Shown: piece after piece, positions 36,177-44,887 of the stretch
How the letters are laid out: each line of letters begins with the position of its first letter
Position numbering within the stretch: the first letter of the stretch is position 1
DNA from: Actinomyces procaprae
Lineage (GTDB): Bacteria > Actinomycetota > Actinomycetes > Actinomycetales > Actinomycetaceae
DNA length: 64,000 nt
Direction: 5' to 3'
Assembly (NCBI RefSeq): GCF_004798665.1
Contig: NZ_CP039292.1
Span: forward strand, 558,001 to 622,000
The notes under the pieces: generated by a model
What the model saw: the letters and a program-made list of their open reading frames with translations, nothing else
Databases searched by the model: none
Told to the model about the DNA's origin: nothing
Position numbers and translations under genes: made by a program

Positions 36177-36296
36177 GCTCCAGTGTGCAACGGGCGCCTC
36201 GTTGCACGCTGGAGGCGGCTCATGGCTGCTGGCGGTCTCAGTAGAACCGCGGAATCGTGCGGATTGTGGGATTGGGCTCCGAGGAGAAGTGTGCAA
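36177..36296. repeat. 120-bp perfect direct repeat with strong hairpin, copy 1 (candidate structured RNA)
   Basis: Identical over all 120 bases to 56247-56366 and in the same orientation. It begins with CTCCAGTGTGCAACG, loop GGCGCCT, CGTTGCACGCTGGAG: a 15-bp stem with one G-U pair, then a ~80-bp conserved tail ending GAAGTGTGCAA. About 100 bp upstream is partly conserved too (TTGCACGCAA, TTTGTTGGTA), so the full unit is about 220 bp. No coding logic is shared beyond incidental frames. The transcribed strand is not clear; neither has a U-run terminator directly after the repeat. Confidence 0.75.
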
Positions 36297-36536
36297 TGCG
36301 GCGGGCTACGGCGCGAGCGCGCACTGTTCCCCGTCACGGCCATCACCGCATAACCAGGTCTACGCCACATCAAGAGACTTGACTCGAGGAGATCGCAGCT
36401 TGTCCACGGGCGGCCGGTCGGTCCTGTGGCGAAGAATCGATGCGGGCGGCAGATAGTAAGCAGGTGGCGCCGGAGATGAATCGGGACCGCTAGCGAGGGT
36501 GCTCCCATCACTTGCGGTTGACGCATGCCCTAGGTG
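36297..36536. other. Non-coding interval between repeat and esterase promoter
   Basis: I see no supported gene, repeat or RNA here. Short open frames on both strands have no ribosome-binding sites and show no protein-like composition. Confidence 0.5.
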
Positions 36537-36585
36537 TTGACAGCATCGCACGGACGGTCTACCTTTCGTATGTAGAACGGTCTAC
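36537..36585 (+). promoter_or_regulatory. Promoter with LacI-type operator for the secreted hydrolase
   Basis: TTGACA (36537-36542), 17-bp spacer, TACCTT (36560-36565). The palindrome GTAGAACGGTCTAC (36572-36585) covers the expected start of transcription, and a further half-site GGTCTACC overlaps the -10. The same element occurs at 40316-40329 and 40468-40481, around the LacI-family gene. Repression by that LacI protein is the likely control. Confidence 0.8.
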
Positions 36586-36700
36586 GAACAACTGAAGGGG
36601 CGCTGGCGCCTCCTCCGGGTCGACCGTTCGCGGTTCGCGCCGTCGATGACGGTGTGCGCGTCTAGGGCCCCCGGCGGGGTGATTGCATGAAGGAAGACCA

Positions 36701-39130
36701 ATGACAGAGAAGCCAATGCCGCCCTCTCAACTACGACCGACATCGTCGCGACGGCGTCGCCCGCTCTGGGGTGGCTGGCGTAGAGGGATACGCCGCATGA
36801 TTACGCCAACGGGGCGTCTGCTGTGGCTGGGGGCATTCCTGTGTTGCGCATTGTCGTTGATGGCCGGCGGTATGCCGGTCGCCCGCGCCGCCGCGGCGCC
36901 TCTGGGGAGTGGTGAGTCGTGTGCTACTTCGACTACGGGTGCGGTTATTGTCACTGCCGAGTGCCTCGACGCTACCTACGCCGATGCCGTCATCGAATCG
37001 GAGGAGGATGTTACCTCGCCGACAACGTTGCACATTGTGCGGGGCTACTTCGAGGGGACGTCATCGCGGTTCGCCGTTTACCTGCCTCCCGCTGGGCGGT
37101 GGCAGGGCCGCTTCTTCCAATACACCTACCCGCTCACCGATGAGAACGCCGCGGATGAGACGATCCTGTTCGGTGTTAACTCCGGCGGATACACCGTCCA
37201 AGCCTCCGGCTCAAGCGGCTACAGGCACGCGGCGGCGGCCGCCAAAGTGTCCCGTGAGATCGCCGCCTCCTACTACGGCGACGATGGGCGCCATATATAC
37301 GGCTACTTGTATGGGCCCTCTGGTGGTTCCTTCCAGACCGTCGGTGCCGTCGAAAACACCACCGGCGTCTGGGACGGCTTTGTCCCCACGGTAATGGGCA
37401 CGCCCGTGTCCATCCCCAATAACTTCTTCATCCGCGCGATGGGACGATTGGTTCTCGGTGACGTGCGCCAGCAGATTTCCGGCGCCGTACTCAACGGCTC
37501 CGATCCGTACGCCGGTCTGAACGATGCGCAGACCCTGATGCTGGAGGAGATGACTGCCCTGGGCGTCCAGCTCGAGGGCTGGGAGGACCCCGACTACCTT
37601 CTTGGCTACAGCTTCGATGACGGTCTGCTCGGTTATGTCGCAATGGTGAAGAGGATGGACCCGACCTACGCCGACGATTTCTGGAATGAGTCCGGCTACC
37701 TCGGCACCGAAGACTCCCCGTTGGGTGAAGTCGTCAGAGCGGCACTGGTGGATACGACTCTTTCCGTCACTGCTGTGGAGCGCGACGGTGCCGGGTCCCC
37801 GGCCGCGCTCATGACGGAGGGTTTTCCCGCTGGTGCCTTGGATGAAGGCCTCGACATGCAGGTACTGGATAACGATGGCGCCCCCGTGGGAGAGCTTGTC
37901 GGCACGCTCGACGCTACAACCGGACGCATTCACCTGGATGAGGGGAGCGATGCGGCGGCGTTGGCGGCGCTGGCGGAAGGTACACAGATCGCTGCCGACA
38001 ACCGCTGGTCGATAGCGGCGCGCTCTTATTACCGCCACCAACTTCCGCCCCAGGAGGAGGGCTTCACGGTATACAACCGCTTTTACGACGACGCCGGTGA
38101 GCCGCTCTATCCGCAGCGGCAGTCGCGCATTGCAGGCATGATGGCGAGTTCGATCTCGGGTGGTGCCACCTACTCGGGCCTGTTCCAGGGGAAAGTCATT
38201 CTGGTGTCGAACTTGCAGGACGTCGACGCCTACACCTGGCACGCTCCCTGGTATGTCGAGCGCGTGCGTTCAGCCCAGGGCGATGCCGGGGTGGATGAAC
38301 GGTTGCGGATCTACGTAAACGAGAACGCCGATCACCTTGAAGGCTCGGTAACCGGCGAGAAGTCGACCCGGATCGTCTCCTACGATCCCATGGTGCAACG
38401 AGCCCTGCGTGAACTGGTGGCGTGGGTGGAGGAAGACGTCGAGCCGGCGTCTTCCACCTCATACACCGTTGCCGGTGGTCAGGTCGTCCTGCCGTCCACA
38501 GCGGCGGAGCGGGCGGGTGTGCAGCCCGTGGTGACTCTTGCTGCCGACACCACCACTGCTGAAGTCGGGCAACCGGTCCGATTCGAGGTGAGTGCCGATA
38601 TGCCGGCGTCCGCAGGAGAGGTGGTCCGTATCGACTGGGAGTTCACCGGAACCGGTGATTACGTCGAGGCCATGCAGACGTCCGAGGAAAACGTACGTGC
38701 GAGTGTCGAGCACGTATTTTCTGAGCCGGGTGCCTACTGGGTCACCGTGCGGGCGACGTCGGCTGCCGCAGAAAACTCCGATTCTTTCGCCCAGGTGCAG
38801 AACCTCGCCCGGGTCCGCGTGGTCGTGCGGGAAACCGGGAGCCAGTCGGACCCGACTCCGATGTCGACACCCTCGGCCACCGATGCGGCGCCTACGCCGC
38901 TCGCGACCCGCCCCGCAGTGCAGTCGGCCTCCACCATCGCGCCGAGTACCGCAGTGACTGCGAGCGCGACAGTGCCCGGCGCCGCGGTGTCGGCGACCAC
39001 GACGCCATCTGCGACGAGTGACTTGGCGAAGACATTGGCCCGGACCGGTGTACCGGCAGTAGCGCTGATGGCAGGTGCTGTATCCGTTCTCGCGCTCGGC
39101 GCGCTATTGGTGGCTCGACGACGCGCCTGA
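36701..39130 (+). CDS. Secreted, sortase-anchored alpha/beta-hydrolase-like protein with PKD domain
   Basis: About 809 residues from ATG 36701 (GGAAGA upstream). The N-terminus is a long signal peptide: Arg-rich stretch, hydrophobic core (LLWLGAFLCCALSLMAGG) and cleavage near ARA-AAAP. The main domain has an alpha/beta-hydrolase-like elbow YGPSGGS near residue 207; VSNLQDVDAYTWHAPWYVE and NENADHLEG could carry the Asp and His. A PKD-like domain follows (WEFTGTGDY, FSEPGAYWVTVRATS, about 610-700), then a Thr/Ser/Ala/Pro-rich wall stalk. An LARTG sorting motif (779-783), membrane helix and RRRA tail complete it. It is a surface hydrolase, perhaps an esterase of plant or host glycans. Its promoter carries the LacI-type operator. 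Confidence 0.8.
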   Translation: MTEKPMPPSQLRPTSSRRRRPLWGGWRRGIRRMITPTGRLLWLGAFLCCALSLMAGGMPVARAAAAPLGSGESCATSTTGAVIVTAECLDATYADAVIESEEDVTSPTTLHIVRGYFEGTSSRFAVYLPPAGRWQGRFFQYTYPLTDENAADETILFGVNSGGYTVQASGSSGYRHAAAAAKVSREIAASYYGDDGRHIYGYLYGPSGGSFQTVGAVENTTGVWDGFVPTVMGTPVSIPNNFFIRAMGRLVLGDVRQQISGAVLNGSDPYAGLNDAQTLMLEEMTALGVQLEGWEDPDYLLGYSFDDGLLGYVAMVKRMDPTYADDFWNESGYLGTEDSPLGEVVRAALVDTTLSVTAVERDGAGSPAALMTEGFPAGALDEGLDMQVLDNDGAPVGELVGTLDATTGRIHLDEGSDAAALAALAEGTQIAADNRWSIAARSYYRHQLPPQEEGFTVYNRFYDDAGEPLYPQRQSRIAGMMASSISGGATYSGLFQGKVILVSNLQDVDAYTWHAPWYVERVRSAQGDAGVDERLRIYVNENADHLEGSVTGEKSTRIVSYDPMVQRALRELVAWVEEDVEPASSTSYTVAGGQVVLPSTAAERAGVQPVVTLAADTTTAEVGQPVRFEVSADMPASAGEVVRIDWEFTGTGDYVEAMQTSEENVRASVEHVFSEPGAYWVTVRATSAAAENSDSFAQVQNLARVRVVVRETGSQSDPTPMSTPSATDAAPTPLATRPAVQSASTIAPSTAVTASATVPGAAVSATTTPSATSDLAKTLARTGVPAVALMAGAVSVLALGALLVARRRA

Positions 39131-39137
39131 CTGCGTC

Positions 39138-39180
39138 CGGTCCGGAGGCGTGCAGAGGTCGTTCGCACGCCTCCGGACCG
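39138..39180. terminator. Bidirectional hairpin terminator
   Basis: CGGTCCGGAGGCGTGC (39138-39153) pairs perfectly with GCACGCCTCCGGACCG (39165-39180): a 16-bp stem with an 11-base loop. It lies between the convergent hydrolase and LacI genes. There is no U-run, as is usual in high-GC actinobacteria. Confidence 0.85.
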
Positions 39181-39241
39181 TGCTGTGGGAGTCACAGGTC
39201 GGGGCTGCCGCGCGCGAGAACAGGATGGCCCCGGCGAGGCG

Positions 39242-40297
39242 TCACCGGCGGGCAGGGGGAGGCGCGGTTGTGCTACGAGTCACCAACGTGGGCTCGATGA
39301 TGCGCCGGGTCGGCTCAGCGCGCCCGTTGATCCGTTCCAACAGTAGGTCGATCGCTGCTTTGCCGGTCTGCTCCCCCGATTGGTCGATGGTGGTCAATGA
39401 GACGCGCCGCAAGGCCGTGGCGTGGACATTGTCGTAGCCACTCACGCTCATGTCCCCGGGGACGGTCAGGCCTTGTTCTTCGATATAATCAAGTACTCCG
39501 AAGGCGACGGCGTCGGTTCCGGCGAATATGGCGGTAGGGCGATGCCGTCGTGTGAGTGCACGTTCGGCGGCGTCACGTCCCCCGGCTTCCGAGTAGTAGG
39601 TCTCAATTACGTCCGGGGTGAGCCCGTGGTTTTCCATCGCTCGGACGAATCCTCGGCGCCTCATCGTTTGCGACAGTAGATAACCGTTCTCAACGCTGGA
39701 GAGCGGCATGGCGGTGTGAGCGATCCACTCATGTCCCAGCGACACCAAGTGGTCGACCATGAGCTGTGCGCCATGATGCTCGTCGGTGACGACGGTGTCG
39801 AAGAGTTCCGGCTCCCCGTGGAGCGCCACCGTGGTCAGGGGCATGGTCTTGGCCAGTCGATTGAGAGACGCCATGTCGAGCCTGGGGGAGATCAGAATGA
39901 TGCCGTCGACTTGCAGATCCACAAGCGAATCGATACGTCTGCGGTAGCCTTCAGGTGAAGTGCCGGCGATGGTGAGGATGTCCTGGTAGGGGGTGTCGGC
40001 GAGGCGGGAGGCAACGGCTTCGGCCACCTCGAACTGGAAGGGCGATTGGAAGTCCGTGAGTACCAGGCCGATGGTCTGCGAGCTGCCGCGCATGGTGCGC
40101 GCCCCGGTGCGGGGGCGATAGTTCAGTTTCTCGATGGCGGCCTCGACCCGCTGCCGCATCTGATCGGAGACCCCGTAGGCGTTGCGGAGCACTTTTGAGA
40201 CGGCGGCGACCGAAACCCCGGCCTCGGCCGCAACATCCTTGATGGTGGCGCGCTTGCGGGGCTTCGACTGGCCTGATGGTACGGGAGATGCGGACAC
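39242..40297 (-). CDS. LacI family transcriptional regulator
   Basis: 351 residues. N-terminal helix-turn-helix TIKDVAAEAGVSVAAVSKVL, hinge region, then the periplasmic-binding-protein-like sugar domain (IGLVLTDFQSPFQFEVAEAV, TAIFAGTDAVAFGVLDYI, VSGYDNVHATAL). The start is a GTG with no ribosome-binding site. TAGAAT seven bases upstream is a good -10, so the mRNA may be leaderless. Operators matching GTAGAACGNTSYAC lie over its own promoter, before the ABC operon and before the secreted hydrolase. It probably represses all three until a sugar (perhaps a rhamnoside-derived oligosaccharide) binds. Confidence 0.93.
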   Translation of the reverse strand: MSASPVPSGQSKPRKRATIKDVAAEAGVSVAAVSKVLRNAYGVSDQMRQRVEAAIEKLNYRPRTGARTMRGSSQTIGLVLTDFQSPFQFEVAEAVASRLADTPYQDILTIAGTSPEGYRRRIDSLVDLQVDGIILISPRLDMASLNRLAKTMPLTTVALHGEPELFDTVVTDEHHGAQLMVDHLVSLGHEWIAHTAMPLSSVENGYLLSQTMRRRGFVRAMENHGLTPDVIETYYSEAGGRDAAERALTRRHRPTAIFAGTDAVAFGVLDYIEEQGLTVPGDMSVSGYDNVHATALRRVSLTTIDQSGEQTGKAAIDLLLERINGRAEPTRRIIEPTLVTRSTTAPPPARR

Positions 40298-40303
40298 GTG
40301 GGC

Positions 40304-40329
40304 ATTCTAGATGTAGTGCACCGTTCTAC
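40304..40329 (-). promoter_or_regulatory. LacI gene promoter with operator (autoregulation)
   Basis: The minus strand has a -10 TAGAAT (40309-40304) ending seven bases before the GTG start. The operator GTAGAACGGTGCAC (complement of 40316-40329) sits in the -10/-35 spacer. This suggests that the regulator controls its own leaderless transcript. Confidence 0.7.
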
Positions 40330-40434
40330 ATAGCGTGAGATGGTGGCGTGGCTGTCGCGGTCGTTGCGCGAGATGGCAGGTCTGGGGGCTTGAGTGGCCG
40401 ACTCTCGTGTATGTTGCGTCGCGAGACCATCTCC

Positions 40435-40481
40435 TTGACAACCGTCTTCGGAGGTTCTATCGTCGTCGTAGAACGTTGCAC
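40435..40481 (+). promoter_or_regulatory. Promoter and LacI-type operator of the ABC-glycosidase operon
   Basis: TTGACA (40435-40440), 17-bp spacer, TATCGT (40458-40463), then operator GTAGAACGTTGCAC (40468-40481) over the expected +1. The leader to the first ATG is about 90 bases. The half-site GTAGAAC is shared with the two other operators of the regulon. Confidence 0.8.
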
Positions 40482-40564
40482 AGTCCGGTTGTGCAAGGTT
40501 CCGGCCGACAGTCGACGCCGACTCGGCCAGGAGTTCGTATCCCATCCGTCCAAGGGAGGACATC

Positions 40565-42100
40565 ATGCGACTCGTCACCCGTCGCTCCATGCTCACCGGC
40601 TCCGCTGCTGTAACTATCGGTGCGATACTCGCCGCCTGCACCGGAGGAGCCAACAATACCGGCGGCGGTGCGGCCTCCGGAGGCGCCAAGGACACTCTCA
40701 CCCTTGGCATGACCGCCGATATCGAAGGCTGGGATCCCAACAATCAACCCGGCTATCAGGGCTGGCCGGGAGAGGCGATTTGGGGGCTGGTGTGCCGTCC
40801 GAACGAGTTCGGCGAGCTCGAGCCCAGCCTGGCCGAATCCTGGGAGATCAGCGACGACCGCAGGAGCTTCACGGCGCACCTGCGCCAGGGCACCACCTTC
40901 TCCGACGGTGCTACGGCTGACGCCGAGGCCGTCAGAGCGAACTTCGAGTTCGCCGCTACCAATGAGGCCACGCGCAGCCTGTACGAGGGCATCACCTTCG
41001 ATGTTCCTGATGCCCAGACCATCACGCTCACCTGGCCCGAGCCGCAGCCCCTCATGAATGACCGAATCTCCCGGGTCAAACTCACCTCGCCCGATTTGAT
41101 CGACTCCGGCAACCTGAACGACAAGCCCGTGGGATTCGGCCCCTATCTGCTTGATGAGGCAGGAACCACCCGCGGATCCGTGTACTCCTTCACCAAGAAC
41201 GAGGAGTACTGGGAAGCCGACGCCTACCCCTACGCCAAGCTCGTCTGCAAGGTGTACGCCTCCGAGACCGCCGCGCTGAACGCCCTCAAGACCGGCCAGA
41301 TCGACGGCACCCTGGTTAACGCCCAGTCCTACGACGAGGTGACCGGCTCCGGGTTCGAGGTCAAGGAGATGAACGGTCAGACCACCCGGCTGCTGCTCAC
41401 CGACCACAAGGGCGAGATCATCCCAGCTCTGGGTGATGTCCGCGTGCGCCAGGCCATCAACATGGTCTTCGACAAGCAGGCCATGGTCGACAACCTGTAC
41501 GCAGGCCACGGTGAGGTCTCGCACCAGATCTTCCGCCCCGGTTCCACTGCATACCTAGATGACCTCGCCGACCCGTACCCCTTCGACGTAGACAAGGCCA
41601 AGTCCCTCATGGTCGAGGCGGGCTACGCCGAGGGTTTCGAGCTCGAGCTGCCCACCATGGATGGCCAGAACCACGACGTGCTCATGCCCTACGTAACCCA
41701 GCAGCTCGCCGAACTGAACATCACCGTCAAACAGGTGCCGCTAACCGGAGCCAACGCCATCGGCGACCTGCTCTCGGGTACTTACCCGGTGGTGCTGTGG
41801 CAGTTGGGCAATATCGGCGACTCTGTCCAGGACATCGACATCGTGGTACGCGACACCGGCTACTGGAATCTTGAGCATCAGAAGGACGAGTACGTCGACG
41901 AACAGTGGGACATCATCTGCACCGGCACCGACGAGGAAGCCGAGGCCGCGCAGAAGGCTATCAACCAGTACGTCATCGACCAGGCCTGGTTCGCCCCCAT
42001 GGTCAACCCCACCTCCTTCTACGCCCATACCGCCAACGTCGTCATTGACAACGTCTCCGACCTTGAGGGCCTGGCCCCCAAGCTCCGCGACTTCCAGTGA
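40565..42100 (+). CDS. ABC transporter substrate-binding lipoprotein (family 5 SBP)
   Basis: 511 residues, GGGAGGA before the ATG. The N-terminus has a twin-arginine-like TRRSML, a hydrophobic stretch and the lipobox ILAACTGG with lipidated Cys at residue 25, so it is membrane-tethered outside the cell. The mature part is a family-5 solute-binding protein (LAESWEISDDRRSFTAHLRQ, VRQAINMVFDKQAMV). Family-5 proteins bind peptides, nickel or oligosaccharides; the adjoining glycosidases favour an oligosaccharide. It is the first gene of the operon and is repressed by LacI on the evidence of the operator. Confidence 0.93.
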   Translation: MRLVTRRSMLTGSAAVTIGAILAACTGGANNTGGGAASGGAKDTLTLGMTADIEGWDPNNQPGYQGWPGEAIWGLVCRPNEFGELEPSLAESWEISDDRRSFTAHLRQGTTFSDGATADAEAVRANFEFAATNEATRSLYEGITFDVPDAQTITLTWPEPQPLMNDRISRVKLTSPDLIDSGNLNDKPVGFGPYLLDEAGTTRGSVYSFTKNEEYWEADAYPYAKLVCKVYASETAALNALKTGQIDGTLVNAQSYDEVTGSGFEVKEMNGQTTRLLLTDHKGEIIPALGDVRVRQAINMVFDKQAMVDNLYAGHGEVSHQIFRPGSTAYLDDLADPYPFDVDKAKSLMVEAGYAEGFELELPTMDGQNHDVLMPYVTQQLAELNITVKQVPLTGANAIGDLLSGTYPVVLWQLGNIGDSVQDIDIVVRDTGYWNLEHQKDEYVDEQWDIICTGTDEEAEAAQKAINQYVIDQAWFAPMVNPTSFYAHTANVVIDNVSDLEGLAPKLRDFQ

Positions 42101-42140
42101 ATCGCCGCACAGGCTGAAAACCAGACAGGAAGTATTGATC

Positions 42141-43088
42141 ATGCTTACCTCGGTATGGAGGAACCTGCTGCGATCGGTGGTCGTGCTCGCGGTCGTCACC
42201 TTCGTGGTCTTCTTCCTCATGTACGGCAACGGCCCGGGCATCGCCCGCGCCGTCATGGGGATGCAGGCCGAAGTCACCGAAGAGAATGTGGCCGCCAAGA
42301 TGGTCGAACTAGGGCTCGACCAACCCCTCCTGGTTCAGTACGGGCATTGGGTGCAGGGGCTGTTCACCGGAGACCTCGGCCGCTCCTTCTACACCGGTCA
42401 GTCCGTGACCGAGGCCCTGGCCACGCGCGTGCCCGTCACCCTGGCCATCACCGCTGTCGCGCTCGTCCTCACGGCGCTGCTCAGCGTACTGCTGGGAGTC
42501 ACCGCGGCGGTCAAGGGCGGTCGGATCGACAGGGTCCTCCAATTCCTTTCAATCCTCGGAACTGCGGTGCCCTCATTCATCACCTCGATCGTCTTGGTAT
42601 TCCTGTTCGCGATCTTCTGGCGGGTGCTGCCCGCCACCGGCTATGTATCCCCGGACGTTTCTCTGGGAGGGTGGGCCGCGTCCATCACCCTGCCCGTGCT
42701 TGCCCTGCTCATCGGTGCCGTCTCCAGCGCTGCTCAGCAGTTCCGAACCGCCACCCTCGATCAGCTCGGTAAGGACTACGTGCGCACGTTGCGCGCCCGC
42801 GGCGTGAGCGAGCGAGCCGTCATCTTCCGCCACGTGCTGCGCAACGCCGCCGCACCGGGGCTGACCGTCCTCAGCCTCACCGTCTTCTCCCTCCTGGGCG
42901 GGGCGGTATTCATCGAGCAGGTCTTCGCCCTCCCGGGTCTGGGACAGCTCGCCAACTCCTCGGCGCAGATATTCGACGTACCCATGGTCATGGGGACCGT
43001 CCTGGTCACCGCTGTCATCGTACTGGTCGTCAACTTCCTGGGCGACCTGGCGATCACCCTCCTCAACCCGAAGGCGAGAACACGATGA
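42141..43088 (+). CDS. ABC transporter permease (DppB type)
   Basis: 315 residues from ATG 42141 (GGAAG upstream). Six membrane segments. The N-terminal DppB/OppB motif includes LGLDQPLLVQYGHWVQGLFTGDLGRSF. The cytoplasmic EAA loop reads KDYVRTLRARGVSERAVIFRH. It forms the channel together with the permease half of the next gene. The stop overlaps the next ATG by four bases (ATGA). Confidence 0.94.
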   Translation: MLTSVWRNLLRSVVVLAVVTFVVFFLMYGNGPGIARAVMGMQAEVTEENVAAKMVELGLDQPLLVQYGHWVQGLFTGDLGRSFYTGQSVTEALATRVPVTLAITAVALVLTALLSVLLGVTAAVKGGRIDRVLQFLSILGTAVPSFITSIVLVFLFAIFWRVLPATGYVSPDVSLGGWAASITLPVLALLIGAVSSAAQQFRTATLDQLGKDYVRTLRARGVSERAVIFRHVLRNAAAPGLTVLSLTVFSLLGGAVFIEQVFALPGLGQLANSSAQIFDVPMVMGTVLVTAVIVLVVNFLGDLAITLLNPKARTR

Positions 43089-44887
43089 GCACGCCAACCA
43101 CTCCCACAACCGAAACAAACGTCTCAGATACTGTTACAGACACGTCCGGCGGCGATGGCAGAGAGAGCGCGGATAGCAGCGTATTACTCCGACTCCTGCG
43201 CAACCCCCTCGCGGACATTTGTCTACTCATTGTGGCAGCGGTCGTCCTCACCGCCGTCTTCGCCCCGCTGCTGGCTCGGTACGGTCCGAACGTCACCGAC
43301 CTCGCAGCCACCAACGCCGCGCCAGGTACCCCCGGGCACCCGCTCGGCGGTGACGGCTCGGGACGTGACATCCTCTCCCGCCTCATCTGGGGGTCCCGGC
43401 AGACCGTCATCTCCTGCCTGCTGATGCTCGGCGTCTCCCTACTGGTGGGCGTGAGCAGCGGACTCGTGGCCGGCTTCTACCGCGGCCGCTTCGAAACCGT
43501 GGCCGGCTTTGTCACCGACGTGCTGATGTCGTTGCCCTCCATCATCCTGCTCATCGCCTTGTACGCGGTCACCGGCCCGAACATCCCGGTCATGATGGCC
43601 GTCTTCGGCCTGCTGACCGCGCCGACCTACTACCGCCTGGTGCGCTCTGTGGTCGTCTCGGTACGCAACGAGCTCTACGTCGACGCGGCCCGCGTTGTCG
43701 GGCTGTCCGACGCCCGCATCATCGGTCGCCACATCCTGTGGGCCGTGCGCGCCCCCATCGTCATCCAGGGCGCCTTCATCCTCGCCTCCGGCATCGGCAC
43801 CGAGGCGGGAATGTCGTTCCTCGGGCTCGGCGATTCGGCCGGCGTCTCCTGGGGCGTCATGCTCCAGGTCTCCTTCAACGGCATCTACAACAACCCCGTC
43901 GCCGTCCTCTGGCCGGCTCTGGTCATTTCGGTGACCATCCTCGCCCTCATCCTCCTGGGTAATGCCCTGTCCGATGCGCTTCAGGCCTCCGCCCGGGCGC
44001 GCGTCGTCACCCGCCGCCAGCGCCGCGATGCGCTGGAGGTCACCATCGCCGCTCACCGGGACGACGTCGTCGCCGCCCCGGACCCGCAGGCCGCCGTTTC
44101 CATCCGCGGTCTGCGCGTCGGCTACACCACCGACAGTGGTTTCCGGGAGGTCGTCCACGGTATCGATTTGGATGTGCACAAGGGAGAGATTCACGGGCTC
44201 GTCGGGGAATCTGGATCCGGCAAGTCACAGATCGCCTTCTCTGTGCTGGGCATCCTCCCCAAGGAGGCGCTCAAACTGGGCGGCACGATCATGATCGACG
44301 GCGTCGACGTACTTGCCGACGAGGGCGCCATGCAGGCCACCCGCGGACACAAGGTCGCCTACGTGCCTCAGGAGCCCATGAGCAACCTCGACCCGTCCTT
44401 CACCATCGGGAAGCAACTCGCCTACGGCATGCGTGCCGTTACCGATCTGTCGAAGGATCAGATACGGGAGCGGACCATCTCCCTGCTGCACTCCGTCGGC
44501 ATCGACGACGCCGAACGCGTCATGGGCCTGTATCCGCACGAGATCTCCGGTGGCATGGCCCAGCGGGTGCTCATCTGTGGTGCACTCGCATGCGAGCCGG
44601 ATGTCATCGTCGCCGACGAGCCGACCACCGCCCTGGACGTCACCGTACAGGCCGAGGTCCTGGATCTGCTGCGCGAGTTTGCCCGCGAGGGCGGCCTAGC
44701 CCTCATCTTCGTCACCCACAACCTCGGTGTCGTCGCCGACCTGTGCGACACCGTCTCGGTCATGAAGGACGGGGAGATCATCGAGACCCAGGACGTCGAG
44801 TCCCTGTTCGCCCACCCCCGCGAGGAGTACACGCGCGACCTGCTGTCCTCCTCCCTCAGCGTCGAGCTCATGGAGGTCGAGTCATGA
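43085..44887 (+). CDS. ABC permease (DppC type) fused to ATPase (DppD type)
   Basis: 600 residues. Residues ~30-300 are a DppC-type permease (GTPGHPLGGDGSGRDILSRL, EAA loop NELYVDAARVVGLSDARIIG). Residues ~340-600 are a complete ATPase: Walker A GESGSGKS (~374-381), signature ISGGMAQRV, Walker B VIVADEPTTALD, switch His in FVTHN. A charged linker (~305-340) joins them, and there is no stop or start between. Such fusions are known in some actinobacterial peptide/sugar transporters but are less common than separate genes. It overlaps its neighbours by four bases at each end. Confidence 0.92.
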   Translation: MSTPTTPTTETNVSDTVTDTSGGDGRESADSSVLLRLLRNPLADICLLIVAAVVLTAVFAPLLARYGPNVTDLAATNAAPGTPGHPLGGDGSGRDILSRLIWGSRQTVISCLLMLGVSLLVGVSSGLVAGFYRGRFETVAGFVTDVLMSLPSIILLIALYAVTGPNIPVMMAVFGLLTAPTYYRLVRSVVVSVRNELYVDAARVVGLSDARIIGRHILWAVRAPIVIQGAFILASGIGTEAGMSFLGLGDSAGVSWGVMLQVSFNGIYNNPVAVLWPALVISVTILALILLGNALSDALQASARARVVTRRQRRDALEVTIAAHRDDVVAAPDPQAAVSIRGLRVGYTTDSGFREVVHGIDLDVHKGEIHGLVGESGSGKSQIAFSVLGILPKEALKLGGTIMIDGVDVLADEGAMQATRGHKVAYVPQEPMSNLDPSFTIGKQLAYGMRAVTDLSKDQIRERTISLLHSVGIDDAERVMGLYPHEISGGMAQRVLICGALACEPDVIVADEPTTALDVTVQAEVLDLLREFAREGGLALIFVTHNLGVVADLCDTVSVMKDGEIIETQDVESLFAHPREEYTRDLLSSSLSVELMEVES

